From Streptomyces cellulosae (lineage in GTDB: Bacteria; Actinomycetota; Actinomycetes; Streptomycetales; Streptomycetaceae): a stretch of 52,121 nucleotides of DNA. Positions 22,510-31,255 of the stretch are shown here, piece after piece. Made by a program: the position numbers and the translations under genes. The notes under the pieces were generated by a model. It saw only the letters and a program-made list of their open reading frames with translations. It searched no databases and was not told the origin of the DNA. Numbering within the stretch: position 1 is the first letter of the stretch; each line of letters opens with the position of its first letter. The stretch is from the NCBI GenBank assembly GCA_014655195.1, contig BNBH01000041.1, positions 1 through 52,121 on the forward strand, given 5' to 3'.

Positions 22510-23703
22510 TCAGCCCTTCACGCAGACAACCTGCTTCAGCTTGGCGACGACCTCCACGAGGTCGCGCTGCTGGTCGATGACCTGCTCGATCGGCTTGTAC
22601 GCGGCCGGGATCTCGTCCACCACGCCGGAGTCCTTACGGCACTCCACGCCCCGCGTCTGCTCCTCCAGGTCCTTCGCCGTGAACCGCCGCTTGGCCGCGT
22701 TGCGGCTCATGCGCCGGCCCGCGCCGTGCGACGCGGAGTTGAACGACTTGTCGTTCCCCAGCCCCTTCACGATGTACGAGCCGGTGCCCATCGAGCCCGG
22801 GATGATCCCGTACTCGCCGGAGCCCGCGCGGATCGCGCCCTTGCGGGTGACGAGCAGGTCCATACCGTCGTAGCGCTCCTCCGCCACGTAGTTGTGGTGC
22901 GCGCTGATCTCCTGCTCGAAGGTGGGCTTCGCCTTCTTGAACTCCTTGCGGACCACGTCCTTCAGGAGCGCCATCATGATCGACCGGTTGTACTTGGCGT
23001 ACTCCTGCGCCCAGAACAGGTCGTTGCGGTACGCCGCCATCTGCGGGGTGTCCGCGACGAAGACCGCGAGGTCCCGGTCGACCAGGTTCTGGTTGTGCGG
23101 GAGCTTCTGCGCGATGCCGATGTGGTGCTCGGCGAGCTCCTTGCCGATGTTGCGGGAACCGGAGTGGAGCATGAGCCAGACCGAATCGGACGTATCGACA
23201 CAAACTTCGACGAAGTGATTTCCCCCGCCGAGCGTCCCCATCTGCTTCGCCGCCCGCTCCTCGCGGAACTTCACCGCGTCCGCGACCCCGCCGAACCGCG
23301 TCCAGAAGTCGTCCCAGCCGCCCGTCGCGAAGCCGTGCAGGCGGCCGGGGTCCACCGGGTCGTCGTGCATGCCCCGGCCCACCGGGATCGCCTGCTCGAT
23401 CTTCGAGCGCAGCCGGGACAGGTCGCCCGGCAGGTCGTTCGCCGTCAGGGACGTCCTCACCGCCGACATGCCGCAGCCGATGTCCACGCCCACCGCCGCC
23501 GGGCACACCGCGCCCCGCATCGCGATGACCGAGCCGACCGTCGCGCCCTTGCCGTAGTGCACGTCCGGCATCACGGCCAGGCCCTTGATCCACGGCAGGG
23601 TGGCGACGTTCCGGAGTTGCTGGAGCGCGCCCTCCTCGACCGTCGCCGGGTCCGTCCACATCCGGATCGGCACCTTCGCGCCCGGTATCTCCACGTACGA
23701 CAT
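22510..23703 (-). CDS. rtcB: RNA ligase RtcB (3'-phosphate/5'-OH joining)
   Basis: 397 aa. Metal and nucleotide ligands of RtcB are all visible: D74 and C77 in GVDIGCGMSA, N162-H163 in GGGNHFVEV, H180 in LMLHSGSRNIG, His in SAHHNYV, and the guanylylated H326 in SASHGAGRRMS. It ligates RNA 2',3'-cyclic phosphate or 3'-phosphate ends to 5'-OH ends using GTP and Mn2+. No archease, rtcA or rtcR gene lies nearby, so its RNA substrate (repair of cleaved tRNA or rRNA) is open. Its promoter region is unusually AT-rich for the window. Confidence 0.95.
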   Translation of the reverse strand: MSYVEIPGAKVPIRMWTDPATVEEGALQQLRNVATLPWIKGLAVMPDVHYGKGATVGSVIAMRGAVCPAAVGVDIGCGMSAVRTSLTANDLPGDLSRLRSKIEQAIPVGRGMHDDPVDPGRLHGFATGGWDDFWTRFGGVADAVKFREERAAKQMGTLGGGNHFVEVCVDTSDSVWLMLHSGSRNIGKELAEHHIGIAQKLPHNQNLVDRDLAVFVADTPQMAAYRNDLFWAQEYAKYNRSIMMALLKDVVRKEFKKAKPTFEQEISAHHNYVAEERYDGMDLLVTRKGAIRAGSGEYGIIPGSMGTGSYIVKGLGNDKSFNSASHGAGRRMSRNAAKRRFTAKDLEEQTRGVECRKDSGVVDEIPAAYKPIEQVIDQQRDLVEVVAKLKQVVCVKG

Positions 23704-23919
23704 GACGTCCTCATTCCCCCGGAAACACTACAGAAGTATCGAAACGCAAAACCGGCGCCAAGGTCGATGAAAAGGGATGACGGACCGGCGTCCGCGGCAG
23801 TGCGTGCGATACACATTGTCTGCGAACGGCTCCCCCCTGCGGCAAGCGATTAACCAGCGGGGACACTGGAAGGATCCGGCGGGCCGCGGCCCGCACCCAC
23901 CGTCGAGAGGACCTGGACC
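23704..23919. promoter_or_regulatory. Divergent promoter region of rtcB and a lipoprotein gene
   Basis: 216 bp, AT-rich near rtcB. On the minus strand a TAGTGT (23724-23729) may be the rtcB -10 box, followed by a GGGGGAATGAGGA leader containing the ribosome site. No -35 or operator stands out. The right half, leading to the GTG at 23920, has GAGAGGAC as ribosome site. Confidence 0.4.
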
Positions 23920-24753
23920 GTGCAGCGGAAGGCGTACGGACCCGGCGTCGCCGCGCTCCTCGCGGCCGTACTGGCCGGCTGCACCGGCAGCCCGGACGGC
24001 GGCGGGCAGGCGGACGACTCCAACCCGGGCAGCGCCGGCACGGCGACCCAGGCGGCCCAGCCCGGCCGGTACGCCACCCTTCCCGAGCCCTGCGGCGCCG
24101 TCGGCGACCGCACGCTGGAGGAACTCCTGCCCGGGCTCACGGGGTTGACGGACGAGCAGCAGCGGGAGAAGGCGTACGCGGGCGAGGCGACGCTCACGTA
24201 CGACACCGACCGCAAGGTGGGCTGCCGCTGGAAGGTGGAGTCCCTCGCGGCGACCGACCGGCTGCTGGTGGACTTCGAACGGGTCGTCTCCTACGACAAC
24301 GCGGTCAGCGACGACGCCCAGGCCGAGGAGCTGTTCGCCCGGAAGCGGACGGCGGCGCAGCTTCCCGTGCCGACGGTGACGGGCTCCGGCTCCCCGTCCC
24401 CGACGGGCTCCGGCGCGTCCACCGGCCCGGCGGACCCGGGCGGTTCCGCGTCGGCGTCGGGCTCGCCCGCCTCGCCCTCGTCCGCCGCGTCGCCGTCCGT
24501 CGCCCCGTCCGACCTCCAGCCGCGCGTCCTGGAGGACCTGGGCGACGAGGCGTTCCTCGACGACGCGCTCGACCGCTCCGGATCGACCGTCCAGGAGCGC
24601 ACCGTGACTGTGGCGTTCCGCACGTCCAACGTCATCGTGACCATCGAGTACGCGGAGCAGCCGGTGACCGTCGGAGCTGTGCCGGACAGCAAGGAAATGC
24701 AGGACAGGGCCCGGAAACTGGCCGCCGAGCTGTCCGACTCGCTGGGCGGCTGA
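23920..24753 (+). CDS. DUF3558-type lipoprotein
   Basis: 277 aa. The signal peptide ends in the lipobox LAGC (Cys about residue 21), followed by a Gly/Ser-rich linker. The sensor-like domain starts YATLPEPCGAVGDRTLEELLP and carries a second conserved Cys (VGCRWKV), typical of DUF3558. A 40-residue Ser/Pro/Ala low-complexity segment interrupts its middle. GTG start with a GAGAGGAC ribosome site. Paralogous to the next gene. Surface role unknown. Confidence 0.85.
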   Translation: MQRKAYGPGVAALLAAVLAGCTGSPDGGGQADDSNPGSAGTATQAAQPGRYATLPEPCGAVGDRTLEELLPGLTGLTDEQQREKAYAGEATLTYDTDRKVGCRWKVESLAATDRLLVDFERVVSYDNAVSDDAQAEELFARKRTAAQLPVPTVTGSGSPSPTGSGASTGPADPGGSASASGSPASPSSAASPSVAPSDLQPRVLEDLGDEAFLDDALDRSGSTVQERTVTVAFRTSNVIVTIEYAEQPVTVGAVPDSKEMQDRARKLAAELSDSLGG

Positions 24754-24871
24754 CCCTCGTTCACCGCCCCTCCACGCTCTCCGCGAAGCCCGCGAAGTAC
24801 GGCCGTCCGGGTGACGAGGCGCGTACCGTGACCCCTCGGACACCGTTCCGACCGCAGGGAACACGAGCGTC

Positions 24872-25714
24872 ATGAGTGAAGGAACCATGCAGCGACGAGC
24901 ACAGCGAGAGCAGCCCGAGCGAGCCAAGCGCCTGACCCGCGTCCTTGTCTGCGCGGCAGCCGTCCCCGTGATGCTGGTCGCGACCGGCTGCTCCTCGGAC
25001 TCCCGGTCCGACGACGGCGGTGACAAGGCGGCGAGCGCCTCCGCGTCGGCCAGCCCGTCCCCGACCGTGCAGGCGGCGGCGTACCGGACGCTGCCCGAGG
25101 CGTGCGGCGTGCTGAGCAAGAAGACCCTCAAGGACCTGGCGCCGAAGGCGAAGTCCGGCAAGGAGGGCAGCTCCGACGACGTGGCCTCGCGGGCGAGCTG
25201 CTCCTGGAGCAGCCTGGACAACAACGGCGTGAAGGGCTCGCAGTTCCGCTGGCTGAACGTGTCGCTGCTGCGCTTCGAGTCGGACACCACGCGCGGCCCG
25301 GGCGAGAAGCTGGCGCAGGAGTACTACGACAAGCAGGTGCGCGACGTCCGGGCGACGCCGGGCGCGCGGAGCGTGAGCGCGCAGCCGGTGGCCGGCACGG
25401 GCGACGAGGCGACCGCGGTGCGGTACGACCTGAAGAAGGACGAGGGCACCTTCAAGCAGCAGACGGTCGTGGCGCGGGTGGAGAACGTGGTCGTCACCCT
25501 CGACTACAACGGTGCGGGCCTGGCGGGCGACAAGACGCCGGACGCCGACGCGCTGATGGCGGACGCGAAGAAGGCCGCCCGAGAGGCGGTGCTGTCCGTG
25601 ACGAAGGCCAACGGCCCGGGTGCGGCGAGCGGTTCGCCGTCGGCCGCGGCGTCGGGCAAGCCGTCCGCGCCGGCCTCGAAGGCGCCCTCGGCGTCGGCCT
25701 CCGCCGAGAACTGA
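24872..25714 (+). CDS. DUF3558-type lipoprotein, paralogue of preceding gene
   Basis: 280 aa. A long basic N-terminus, hydrophobic segment and lipobox VATGC (about residue 40), then a Ser/Ala linker. The domain again begins YRTLPEACGVLSKKTLKDLA and has a paired Cys (SRASCSWSSL). The C-terminus is an Ala/Ser/Pro-rich tail. The shared motif order with the preceding gene supports tandem duplication and divergence. An alternative start six codons in (MQRRAQ) is possible. It precedes the DUF2637 gene on the same strand. Confidence 0.85.
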   Translation: MSEGTMQRRAQREQPERAKRLTRVLVCAAAVPVMLVATGCSSDSRSDDGGDKAASASASASPSPTVQAAAYRTLPEACGVLSKKTLKDLAPKAKSGKEGSSDDVASRASCSWSSLDNNGVKGSQFRWLNVSLLRFESDTTRGPGEKLAQEYYDKQVRDVRATPGARSVSAQPVAGTGDEATAVRYDLKKDEGTFKQQTVVARVENVVVTLDYNGAGLAGDKTPDADALMADAKKAAREAVLSVTKANGPGAASGSPSAAASGKPSAPASKAPSASASAEN

Positions 25715-25786
25715 ACCGGCTGACGACAGAAGCTGAACCGGCTGAACCAGAACCGGCCACCCGTCCTCCGCACACATGTGCCACTC

Positions 25787-25800
25787 TGTTGCGCGCAACA
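25787..25800. promoter_or_regulatory. Perfect 14-bp palindrome TGTTGCGCGCAACA
   Basis: It ends 24 bp before the GTG of the DUF2637 gene. The TTGCGC/GCGCAA core resembles LacI-family operators; no such regulator is in the window. Confidence 0.5.
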
Positions 25801-25824
25801 ACACGCACTGGGAGGGGAGTACGG

Positions 25825-27084
25825 GTGGCCGCGCCCATTCAGCTGACACGGACGCACCGGGTTCTCATCGGCGTGGTCGTCTCCGGTGCCGTCGTCATCG
25901 CCGGGATCGGCTTCGCCGGTTCGTACGCGGCGGTCCGTGAGCTGGCCCTGAAGAAGGGCTTCGGCGACTTCAGTTACGTCTTTCCGATCGGCATCGACGC
26001 GGGCATCTGCGTCCTGCTGGCGCTGGACCTGCTGCTGACGTGGATCCGCATCCCGTTCCCGCTGCTGCGGCAGACGGCGTGGCTGCTGACGGCGGCCACG
26101 ATCGCCTTCAACGGCGCGGCGGCCTGGCCGGATCCGCTCGGTGTGGGCATGCACGGTGTGATCCCCGTGCTGTTCGTGGTGTCCGTGGAGGCCGCCCGGC
26201 ACGCGATCGGCCGGATCGCCGACATCACCGCCGACAAGCACATGGAGGGCGTCCGGCTCACCCGCTGGCTGCTGTCGCCGGTGCCGACGTTCCTGTTGTG
26301 GCGGCGGATGAAGCTGTGGGAGCTGCGTTCCTACGAGCAGGTGATCAAGCTGGAGCAGGAGCGGCTGGTCTACCAGGCCCGCCTGCGCTCCCGCTTCGGC
26401 CGCGCCTGGCGCCGCAAGGCCCCGGTGGAGTCCCTGATGCCGCTCCGCCTCGCCAAGTACGGCGTCCCCCTCGCGGACACGGCCCCGGCGGGTCTGGCGG
26501 CGGCGGGCATAGAACCGGCGCTGATACCGCCGGCGCCGGACATGACCGCAGCCGCGGGCAGTCGTCCCGCAGGCATGGCCCAGGTGCCGTCCGGCGAGCA
26601 GCGCCTGGAGCTGGAACCGGACCGCAGGGACGAGGAACCGTCCAACCCCTGGCTGCACGCCCGCGACCCGCAGTCCGTGGAGTACCACGGCGGCTACGAC
26701 CCCGAGTTCGACCCGGACGAGTACGCCCGCTGGATGGCCGAGCAGCGCCAGGCGGAGCAGTACGAGGACCAGTACCAGGAGGAGCCGCCCCTCCAGGAGC
26801 CCGCCCCGGAGGAGACCGGCACGTTCCCCATCCCGGTCATCCCGGGCGGCCGCACCCGCGAACTGGGCGAGGGCGGCGCGGCTCCCGTCGCGGAGCCGGG
26901 CGAGGACGACTTCTACCAGGTCTTCCGGCAGTCGATAGACGGCAGCTACCCGACCCCGCGCGTCCTCGGCGACAACATCGAGGCGACCTACGGGGTGACG
27001 CTGAGCCCGAGCGCCCTGAAGGACCTCACCGAACGCTTCCAGGCCCGCCACGCAGCGGAACTGGAGGAGGACCACATCGCCTGA
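25825..27084 (+). CDS. DUF2637 membrane protein with long acidic C-terminus
   Basis: 419 aa. Four membrane helices occupy about residues 10-150 (VLIGVVVSGAVVIAGIGFAG; FPIGIDAGICVLLALDLLL; WLLTAATIAFNGAAAW; MHGVIPVLFVVSVEAARHAI), matching DUF2637/SpdA-like proteins of streptomycete chromosomes and plasmids. A helical arm follows (about 175-220), then an acidic, Gln/Pro-rich stretch and a compact C-terminal helical domain (RVLGDNIEATYGVTLSPSAL). GTG at 25825 is chosen for GGGAGGGGAG 5 nt upstream. Function unknown; the position after two lipoproteins suggests an envelope role. Confidence 0.85.
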   Translation: MAAPIQLTRTHRVLIGVVVSGAVVIAGIGFAGSYAAVRELALKKGFGDFSYVFPIGIDAGICVLLALDLLLTWIRIPFPLLRQTAWLLTAATIAFNGAAAWPDPLGVGMHGVIPVLFVVSVEAARHAIGRIADITADKHMEGVRLTRWLLSPVPTFLLWRRMKLWELRSYEQVIKLEQERLVYQARLRSRFGRAWRRKAPVESLMPLRLAKYGVPLADTAPAGLAAAGIEPALIPPAPDMTAAAGSRPAGMAQVPSGEQRLELEPDRRDEEPSNPWLHARDPQSVEYHGGYDPEFDPDEYARWMAEQRQAEQYEDQYQEEPPLQEPAPEETGTFPIPVIPGGRTRELGEGGAAPVAEPGEDDFYQVFRQSIDGSYPTPRVLGDNIEATYGVTLSPSALKDLTERFQARHAAELEEDHIA

Positions 27085-27107
27085 CCGGCGCACGCGTACG
27101 GACACGA

Positions 27108-27136
27108 CGAGGGGCCCTGATGATCCGGGCCCCTCG
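27108..27136 (+). terminator. Hairpin terminator after the DUF2637 gene
   Basis: CGAGGGGCCC (27108-27117), loop of 9 nt, GGGCCCCTCG (27127-27136): perfect 10-bp stem 24 bp after the stop codon. Confidence 0.75.
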
Positions 27137-27336
27137 CGTTGTGACGCTCGTCCCGCGCCGGCCAGAAGGGCACCGCTTCGTGCTCACGTCCGTACCGTCG
27201 CATGGCTGTGGCCATCCGGCCGTGGCGGCGACGGCCTTGTCCAGCCGGCTCCTGGGCAGCTGGATCCCATCCGTGCCTTCGGGATCGCCCATGTCGTTCG
27301 CCGGCTTCGCCCTGTCCGCTGACGCAGCCGCCGTCG
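27137..27336. other. Spacer between two terminators, no confident gene
   Basis: A leftward open frame beginning at 27292 (MGDPEGTDGIQLPRSRLDKA...) has no ribosome site and runs through the DUF2637 terminator, so I do not call it a gene. It might be a short remnant. Confidence 0.4.
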
Positions 27337-27383
27337 ACGACGGAGGGGCGCCCGGTGACGGTGACCGGGCGCCCCTCCGTCGT
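27337..27383 (-). terminator. Strong hairpin terminator after lysS
   Basis: A perfect 20-bp stem (27337-27356 with 27364-27383) and a 7-nt loop GACGGTG, starting 11 bp beyond the lysS stop codon. One of the longest perfect stems in the window. Confidence 0.85.
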
Positions 27384-27394
27384 ACGTGTGCGCC

Positions 27395-29152
27395 TTACGC
27401 GCCGAGCAGGTGCCGCACCCGCTCCTGCCCCACCGCCAGCAGCAGCGTCGGCAGGCGCGGACCCGTGTCGCGGCTGACCAGGAGCCGGTAGAGGAGGGCG
27501 AAGAAGGACCGCTGGGCGGTCTTGATCTCCGGGGGGAGCTCCTTGGGCGTGGCGTCGGCGGAGAAGCCGGCCTGGACCTTCGGGACGCCGTAGACGAGGT
27601 GGGTCAGGCCGTCCAGGGACCAGTTGTCGGCGAGGCCGTCGAGGAGGAGCCGCAGAGACTCCCGCGCCTGCTCGTCCAGCGACTTCAGCAGCTCCGTGTC
27701 GGGCTCGTCGCGGACGATGGTGCGCTGGTCGGCGGGGACGTGGGTGTTGATCCACGCCTCGGCCTTGTCGTAGCGCGGGCGGGCCTCGTCGAGGGAGGTC
27801 AGCGGGTTCGACGGGTCGAGGTCGCTGAGGATGCGCAGCGCCTGGTCCTCGTGGCCGGCGGTGATGTCGGCGACGGAGGCCAGCGTGCGGTAGGGCAGCG
27901 GGCGGGGCGTGCGCGGCAGCTCGCCGCTCGCCGTGCGCACCGCGCGGGAGTGCGCGGCGGCGTCGGCGGGCAGCGCGGTGCCGTCGGCGACCTTGGCCTC
28001 GAGGCGGTCCCACTCGTCGTAGAGGCGCTGGATCTCCTGGTCGAAGGCGACCTTGAAGGACTGGTTGGGCTTGCGGCGGGCGTACAGCCAGCGCAGGAGC
28101 TGCGGCTCCATGATCTTCAGGGCGTCCGCCGGGGTGGGCACGCCGCCCTTGGACGACGACATCTTCGCCATGCCGCTGATGCCGACGAAGGCGTACATCG
28201 GGCCGATCGGCTGCTTGCCGCCGAAGATCCCGACGATCTGCCCGCCGACCTGGAACGACGAGCCGGGCGAGGAGTGGTCCACGCCGCTGGGCTCGAAGAT
28301 CACGCCTTCGTAGGCCCAGCGCATCGGCCAGTCGACCTTCCACACCAGCTTGCCGCGGTTGAACTCGTTGAGCCGGACCGTCTCCGAGAAGCCGCAGGCG
28401 GTGCAGGAGTAGGTCAGCTCGGTGGAGTCGTCGTCGTACGACGTGACCGTGGTGAGGTCCTTCTCGCAGTTGCCGCAGTACGGCTTGTACGGGAAGTACC
28501 CGGCGGAGCCGGAGCTGCCGTCGTCCTCGGCGGCGGCGCCGGAGCCCTCGGCGGCCTCCAGCTCCGCCTCGTCGACCGGCTTCTGCTGCTGCTTCTTCGC
28601 CGGGGCCTTCTTGGTGCGGTACTGCGCGAGGATCGCGTCGATGTCGCCGCGGTGCTTCATGGCGTGCAGGATCTGCTCGCGGTAGGCGCCGGAGGTGTAC
28701 TGCTGCGTCTGGCTGATCCCGTCGAACTCCACGCCCAGCTCGGCCAGCGACTCGATCATCGCGGCCTTGAAGTGCTCGGCCCAGTTCGGGTGCGGGGAGC
28801 CCTTCGGGGCGGGGACGGAGGTCAGCGGCTTGCCGATGTGCTCGGCCCAGGACTCGTCCACGCCGGGGACGCCGGCCGGCACCTTGCGGTAGCGGTCGTA
28901 GTCGTCCCAGGAGATCAGGTGGCGCACCTGGTACCCGCGGCGGCGGATCTCGTCGGCGACCAGGTGCGGGGTCATGACCTCGCGCAGGTTGCCCAGGTGG
29001 ATGGGGCCGGAGGGGGACAGCCCGGACGCGACGACGACCACCGGCGCGTCAGCGCCTGATGTTTTCGCGCCCGGGGCCCGACGCTCCGACTCCTCGATGA
29101 CCTCATCCGCGAAACGGGAGACCCAGTCGGTGGTCTCGGTGCTCTGAGCCAC
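27395..29152 (-). CDS. lysS: Lysyl-tRNA synthetase, class I
   Basis: 585 aa. The class I HIGH motif is HLGN (52-55) within SGLSPSGPIHLGN, and KMSSSK is at 330-335. A zinc ribbon (C226/C229 and C250/C253) is inserted as in archaeal-type LysRS. It charges tRNA-Lys. A Lys/Gln/Ala-rich low-complexity segment (about 180-215) just before the ribbon looks like a lineage-specific insertion. The GTG at 29152 has AGAAGGA about 10 nt upstream; a GTG at 29161 overlaps that ribosome site. Divergent from argS. Confidence 0.95.
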   Translation of the reverse strand: MAQSTETTDWVSRFADEVIEESERRAPGAKTSGADAPVVVVASGLSPSGPIHLGNLREVMTPHLVADEIRRRGYQVRHLISWDDYDRYRKVPAGVPGVDESWAEHIGKPLTSVPAPKGSPHPNWAEHFKAAMIESLAELGVEFDGISQTQQYTSGAYREQILHAMKHRGDIDAILAQYRTKKAPAKKQQQKPVDEAELEAAEGSGAAAEDDGSSGSAGYFPYKPYCGNCEKDLTTVTSYDDDSTELTYSCTACGFSETVRLNEFNRGKLVWKVDWPMRWAYEGVIFEPSGVDHSSPGSSFQVGGQIVGIFGGKQPIGPMYAFVGISGMAKMSSSKGGVPTPADALKIMEPQLLRWLYARRKPNQSFKVAFDQEIQRLYDEWDRLEAKVADGTALPADAAAHSRAVRTASGELPRTPRPLPYRTLASVADITAGHEDQALRILSDLDPSNPLTSLDEARPRYDKAEAWINTHVPADQRTIVRDEPDTELLKSLDEQARESLRLLLDGLADNWSLDGLTHLVYGVPKVQAGFSADATPKELPPEIKTAQRSFFALLYRLLVSRDTGPRLPTLLLAVGQERVRHLLGA

Positions 29153-29404
29153 GATCGGCACGTCCTTCTTTCTGCTCGGGCAGCCGGTACGGTCGCACGG
29201 CTGACCGTGCCATTCTCCCAGCTCCCCCGGCCACCGCGAAAACGCCTTTTCACCGGCCCGGGGACGGCCCGGACGCGACCCGGGCACGGCCCGGGAGGGC
29301 CTTCGGCACCGCCTCCGCGCCCCCGCGCACGGAAAAACCGCTTTACCCCCCATGGGATACTGGCCGTGTCTATCTGAACCCACGAGGAGAACGGCACCCA
29401 CTCC
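29153..29404. promoter_or_regulatory. lysS-argS divergent promoter region
   Basis: 252 bp with several CCCGGGC-type inverted repeats and a GGGATACTGG (candidate argS -10 GATACT) around 29352. GAGGAG near 29386 is the argS ribosome site at a long spacing. No T-box pattern is seen. Confidence 0.4.
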
Positions 29405-31162
29405 ATGGCCTCGGTCACATCGCTCACCGATCTCGTCAGCAAGCAGCTCACGTCCGCCCTCTCCGCCACCCGGCCGGAGACGTCCGCGGACCCGCTGCTG
29501 CGACGCAGCGACCGGGCGGACTTCCAGGCCAACGGGATCCTCGCGCTGGCGAAGAAGGCCAAGGCCAACCCGCGGGACCTGGCCACGGAGGTCGTCTCCC
29601 ACATCACCACCGGTGACGTGATCAAGGACGTCGAGGTGTCCGGCCCCGGCTTCCTCAACATCACGATCGCCGACCGGGCGGTCCTGGAGAACCTGGCCGC
29701 GCGGTACGCGGACGGGACGGGCCGCCTCGGTGTGCCCCTCGCCGAGAACCCGGGCATCACGGTGATCGACTACGCCCAGCCGAACGTGGCCAAGGAGATG
29801 CACGTCGGCCATCTGCGGTCCGCGGTGATCGGCGACGCCCTGCGCGGCATGCTCGACTTCACCGGCGAGAAGACGATCGGCCGGCACCACATCGGCGACT
29901 GGGGCACCCAGTTCGGCATGCTCATCCAGTACCTGATGGAGCACCCGGGCGAGCTGGCCCCGCCCTCCGAGGTCGACGGCGATCAGGCCATGTCGAACCT
30001 CAACCGGATCTACAAGGCCTCCCGGGCCGTCTTCGACGCCGACGAGGCGTTCAAGGAGCGGGCGCGCAAGCGGGTCGTCGCCCTGCAGTCCGGCGACAAG
30101 GAGACCCTCGAGCTGTGGCAGCAGTTCGTGGACGAGTCGAAGGTCTACTTCAACTCGGTCTTCGACAAGCTCGACATGGAGATCCGCGACGACGAGATCG
30201 TCGGCGAGTCCGCGTACAACGAGGGCATGCCCGAGACGGCGCGGCTGCTGGAGGAGATGGGCGTCGCCGAGCGCTCCGAGGGCGCGCTGGTGGTGTTCTT
30301 CGACGACATCCGCGGCAAGGACGACAAGCCGGTCCCGCTGATCGTGCAGAAGGCCGACGGCGGCTTCGGCTACGCGGCCTCCGACCTCACCGCGATCCGC
30401 AACCGGGTCTTCGACCTGCACGCCGACACCCTGCTGTACGTGGTGGACGTGCGGCAGTCGCTGCACTTCAAGATGGTCTTCGAGACCGCCCGCCGGGCCG
30501 GCTGGCTGAACGACGACGTCACCGCGCACCACATCGGCTTCGGCACGGTGCTGGGCGCGGACGGCAAGCCGTTCAAGACCCGTGAGGGCGAGACCGTCCG
30601 GCTGAAGGACCTGCTGGACGAGGCCGTGCAGCGGGCCGCCGAGGTCGTCCGGGAGAAGGCGAAGGACCTCACCGAGGAGGAGATCCAGGAGCGGGCCGCG
30701 CAGGTCGGCATCGGCGCCGTGAAGTACGCGGACCTGTCGACGTCGCCGACCCGCGACTACAAGTTCGACCTGGACCAGATGGTCTCGCTGAACGGCGACA
30801 CCTCGGTGTACCTGCAGTACGCCTACGCCCGTATCCGGTCGATCCTGCGGAAGGCCGGCGACGTACGCCCTGCCGCGCACCCGGAGCTGGAGCTGCACGA
30901 GGCGGAGCGGGCGCTGGGGCTGCACCTGGACGCGTTCGGGGACACGGTGTTCGAGGCGGCGGCGGAGTACGCGCCGCACAAGCTGACGGCGTACCTGTAC
31001 CAGCTGGCGTCGCTGTACACGACGTTCTACGACAAGTGCCCGGTGCTGAAGGCGGAGTCGCCCGAGCAGGTGGAGAACCGGCTGTTCCTGTGCGACCTCA
31101 CGGCCCGCACGCTGACCAAGGGCATGTCCCTGCTGGGCATCAGGACGCCCGAGCGCCTCTGA
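29405..31162 (+). CDS. argS: Arginyl-tRNA synthetase
   Basis: 585 aa. The N-terminal ArgRS additional domain (about 1-110) recognises the tRNA D-loop. HVGH (133-136) in AKEMHVGHLRSAVIGD is the HIGH motif and GRHHIGDWGTQFG the adjoining signature. The KMSKS lysine is replaced by the KPFKTREGETVRL loop, normal for many ArgRS. The C-terminal anticodon domain (Y-x-Q-YA-x-AR, SLYTTFYDKCPVL) is complete. It charges tRNA-Arg. Confidence 0.96.
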   Translation: MASVTSLTDLVSKQLTSALSATRPETSADPLLRRSDRADFQANGILALAKKAKANPRDLATEVVSHITTGDVIKDVEVSGPGFLNITIADRAVLENLAARYADGTGRLGVPLAENPGITVIDYAQPNVAKEMHVGHLRSAVIGDALRGMLDFTGEKTIGRHHIGDWGTQFGMLIQYLMEHPGELAPPSEVDGDQAMSNLNRIYKASRAVFDADEAFKERARKRVVALQSGDKETLELWQQFVDESKVYFNSVFDKLDMEIRDDEIVGESAYNEGMPETARLLEEMGVAERSEGALVVFFDDIRGKDDKPVPLIVQKADGGFGYAASDLTAIRNRVFDLHADTLLYVVDVRQSLHFKMVFETARRAGWLNDDVTAHHIGFGTVLGADGKPFKTREGETVRLKDLLDEAVQRAAEVVREKAKDLTEEEIQERAAQVGIGAVKYADLSTSPTRDYKFDLDQMVSLNGDTSVYLQYAYARIRSILRKAGDVRPAAHPELELHEAERALGLHLDAFGDTVFEAAAEYAPHKLTAYLYQLASLYTTFYDKCPVLKAESPEQVENRLFLCDLTARTLTKGMSLLGIRTPERL

Positions 31163-31185
31163 CGCGCTCCGGCCCCTACGGCACA

Positions 31186-31222
31186 CGGCCCGTCCGCTCC
31201 CTCGGGGGGAGAGGACGGGCCG
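31186..31222. terminator. Bidirectional hairpin between argS and the I36 gene
   Basis: CGGCCCGTCC (31186-31195) and GGACGGGCCG (31213-31222) form a perfect 10-bp stem between two convergent genes. Confidence 0.7.
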
Positions 31223-31255
31223 CGGTCGTGTCAGGGCCCCCGTGGGCGCCGTGGG

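Noticed and set aside
27026..27292. Leftward 88-codon frame between DUF2637 and lysS
   Set aside because: No ribosome site, runs through a terminator hairpin into the DUF2637 coding end, weak codon signal.
29153..29404. Possible T-box or amino acid riboswitch for lysS/argS
   Set aside because: No T-box consensus, specifier loop or terminator/antiterminator pair visible; only generic GC-rich inverted repeats.
27395..31186. A very long leftward open frame spanning argS antisense and lysS
   Set aside because: Only the 27395-29152 part is LysRS; the rest is a stop-free antisense shadow of argS caused by GC-biased codons.
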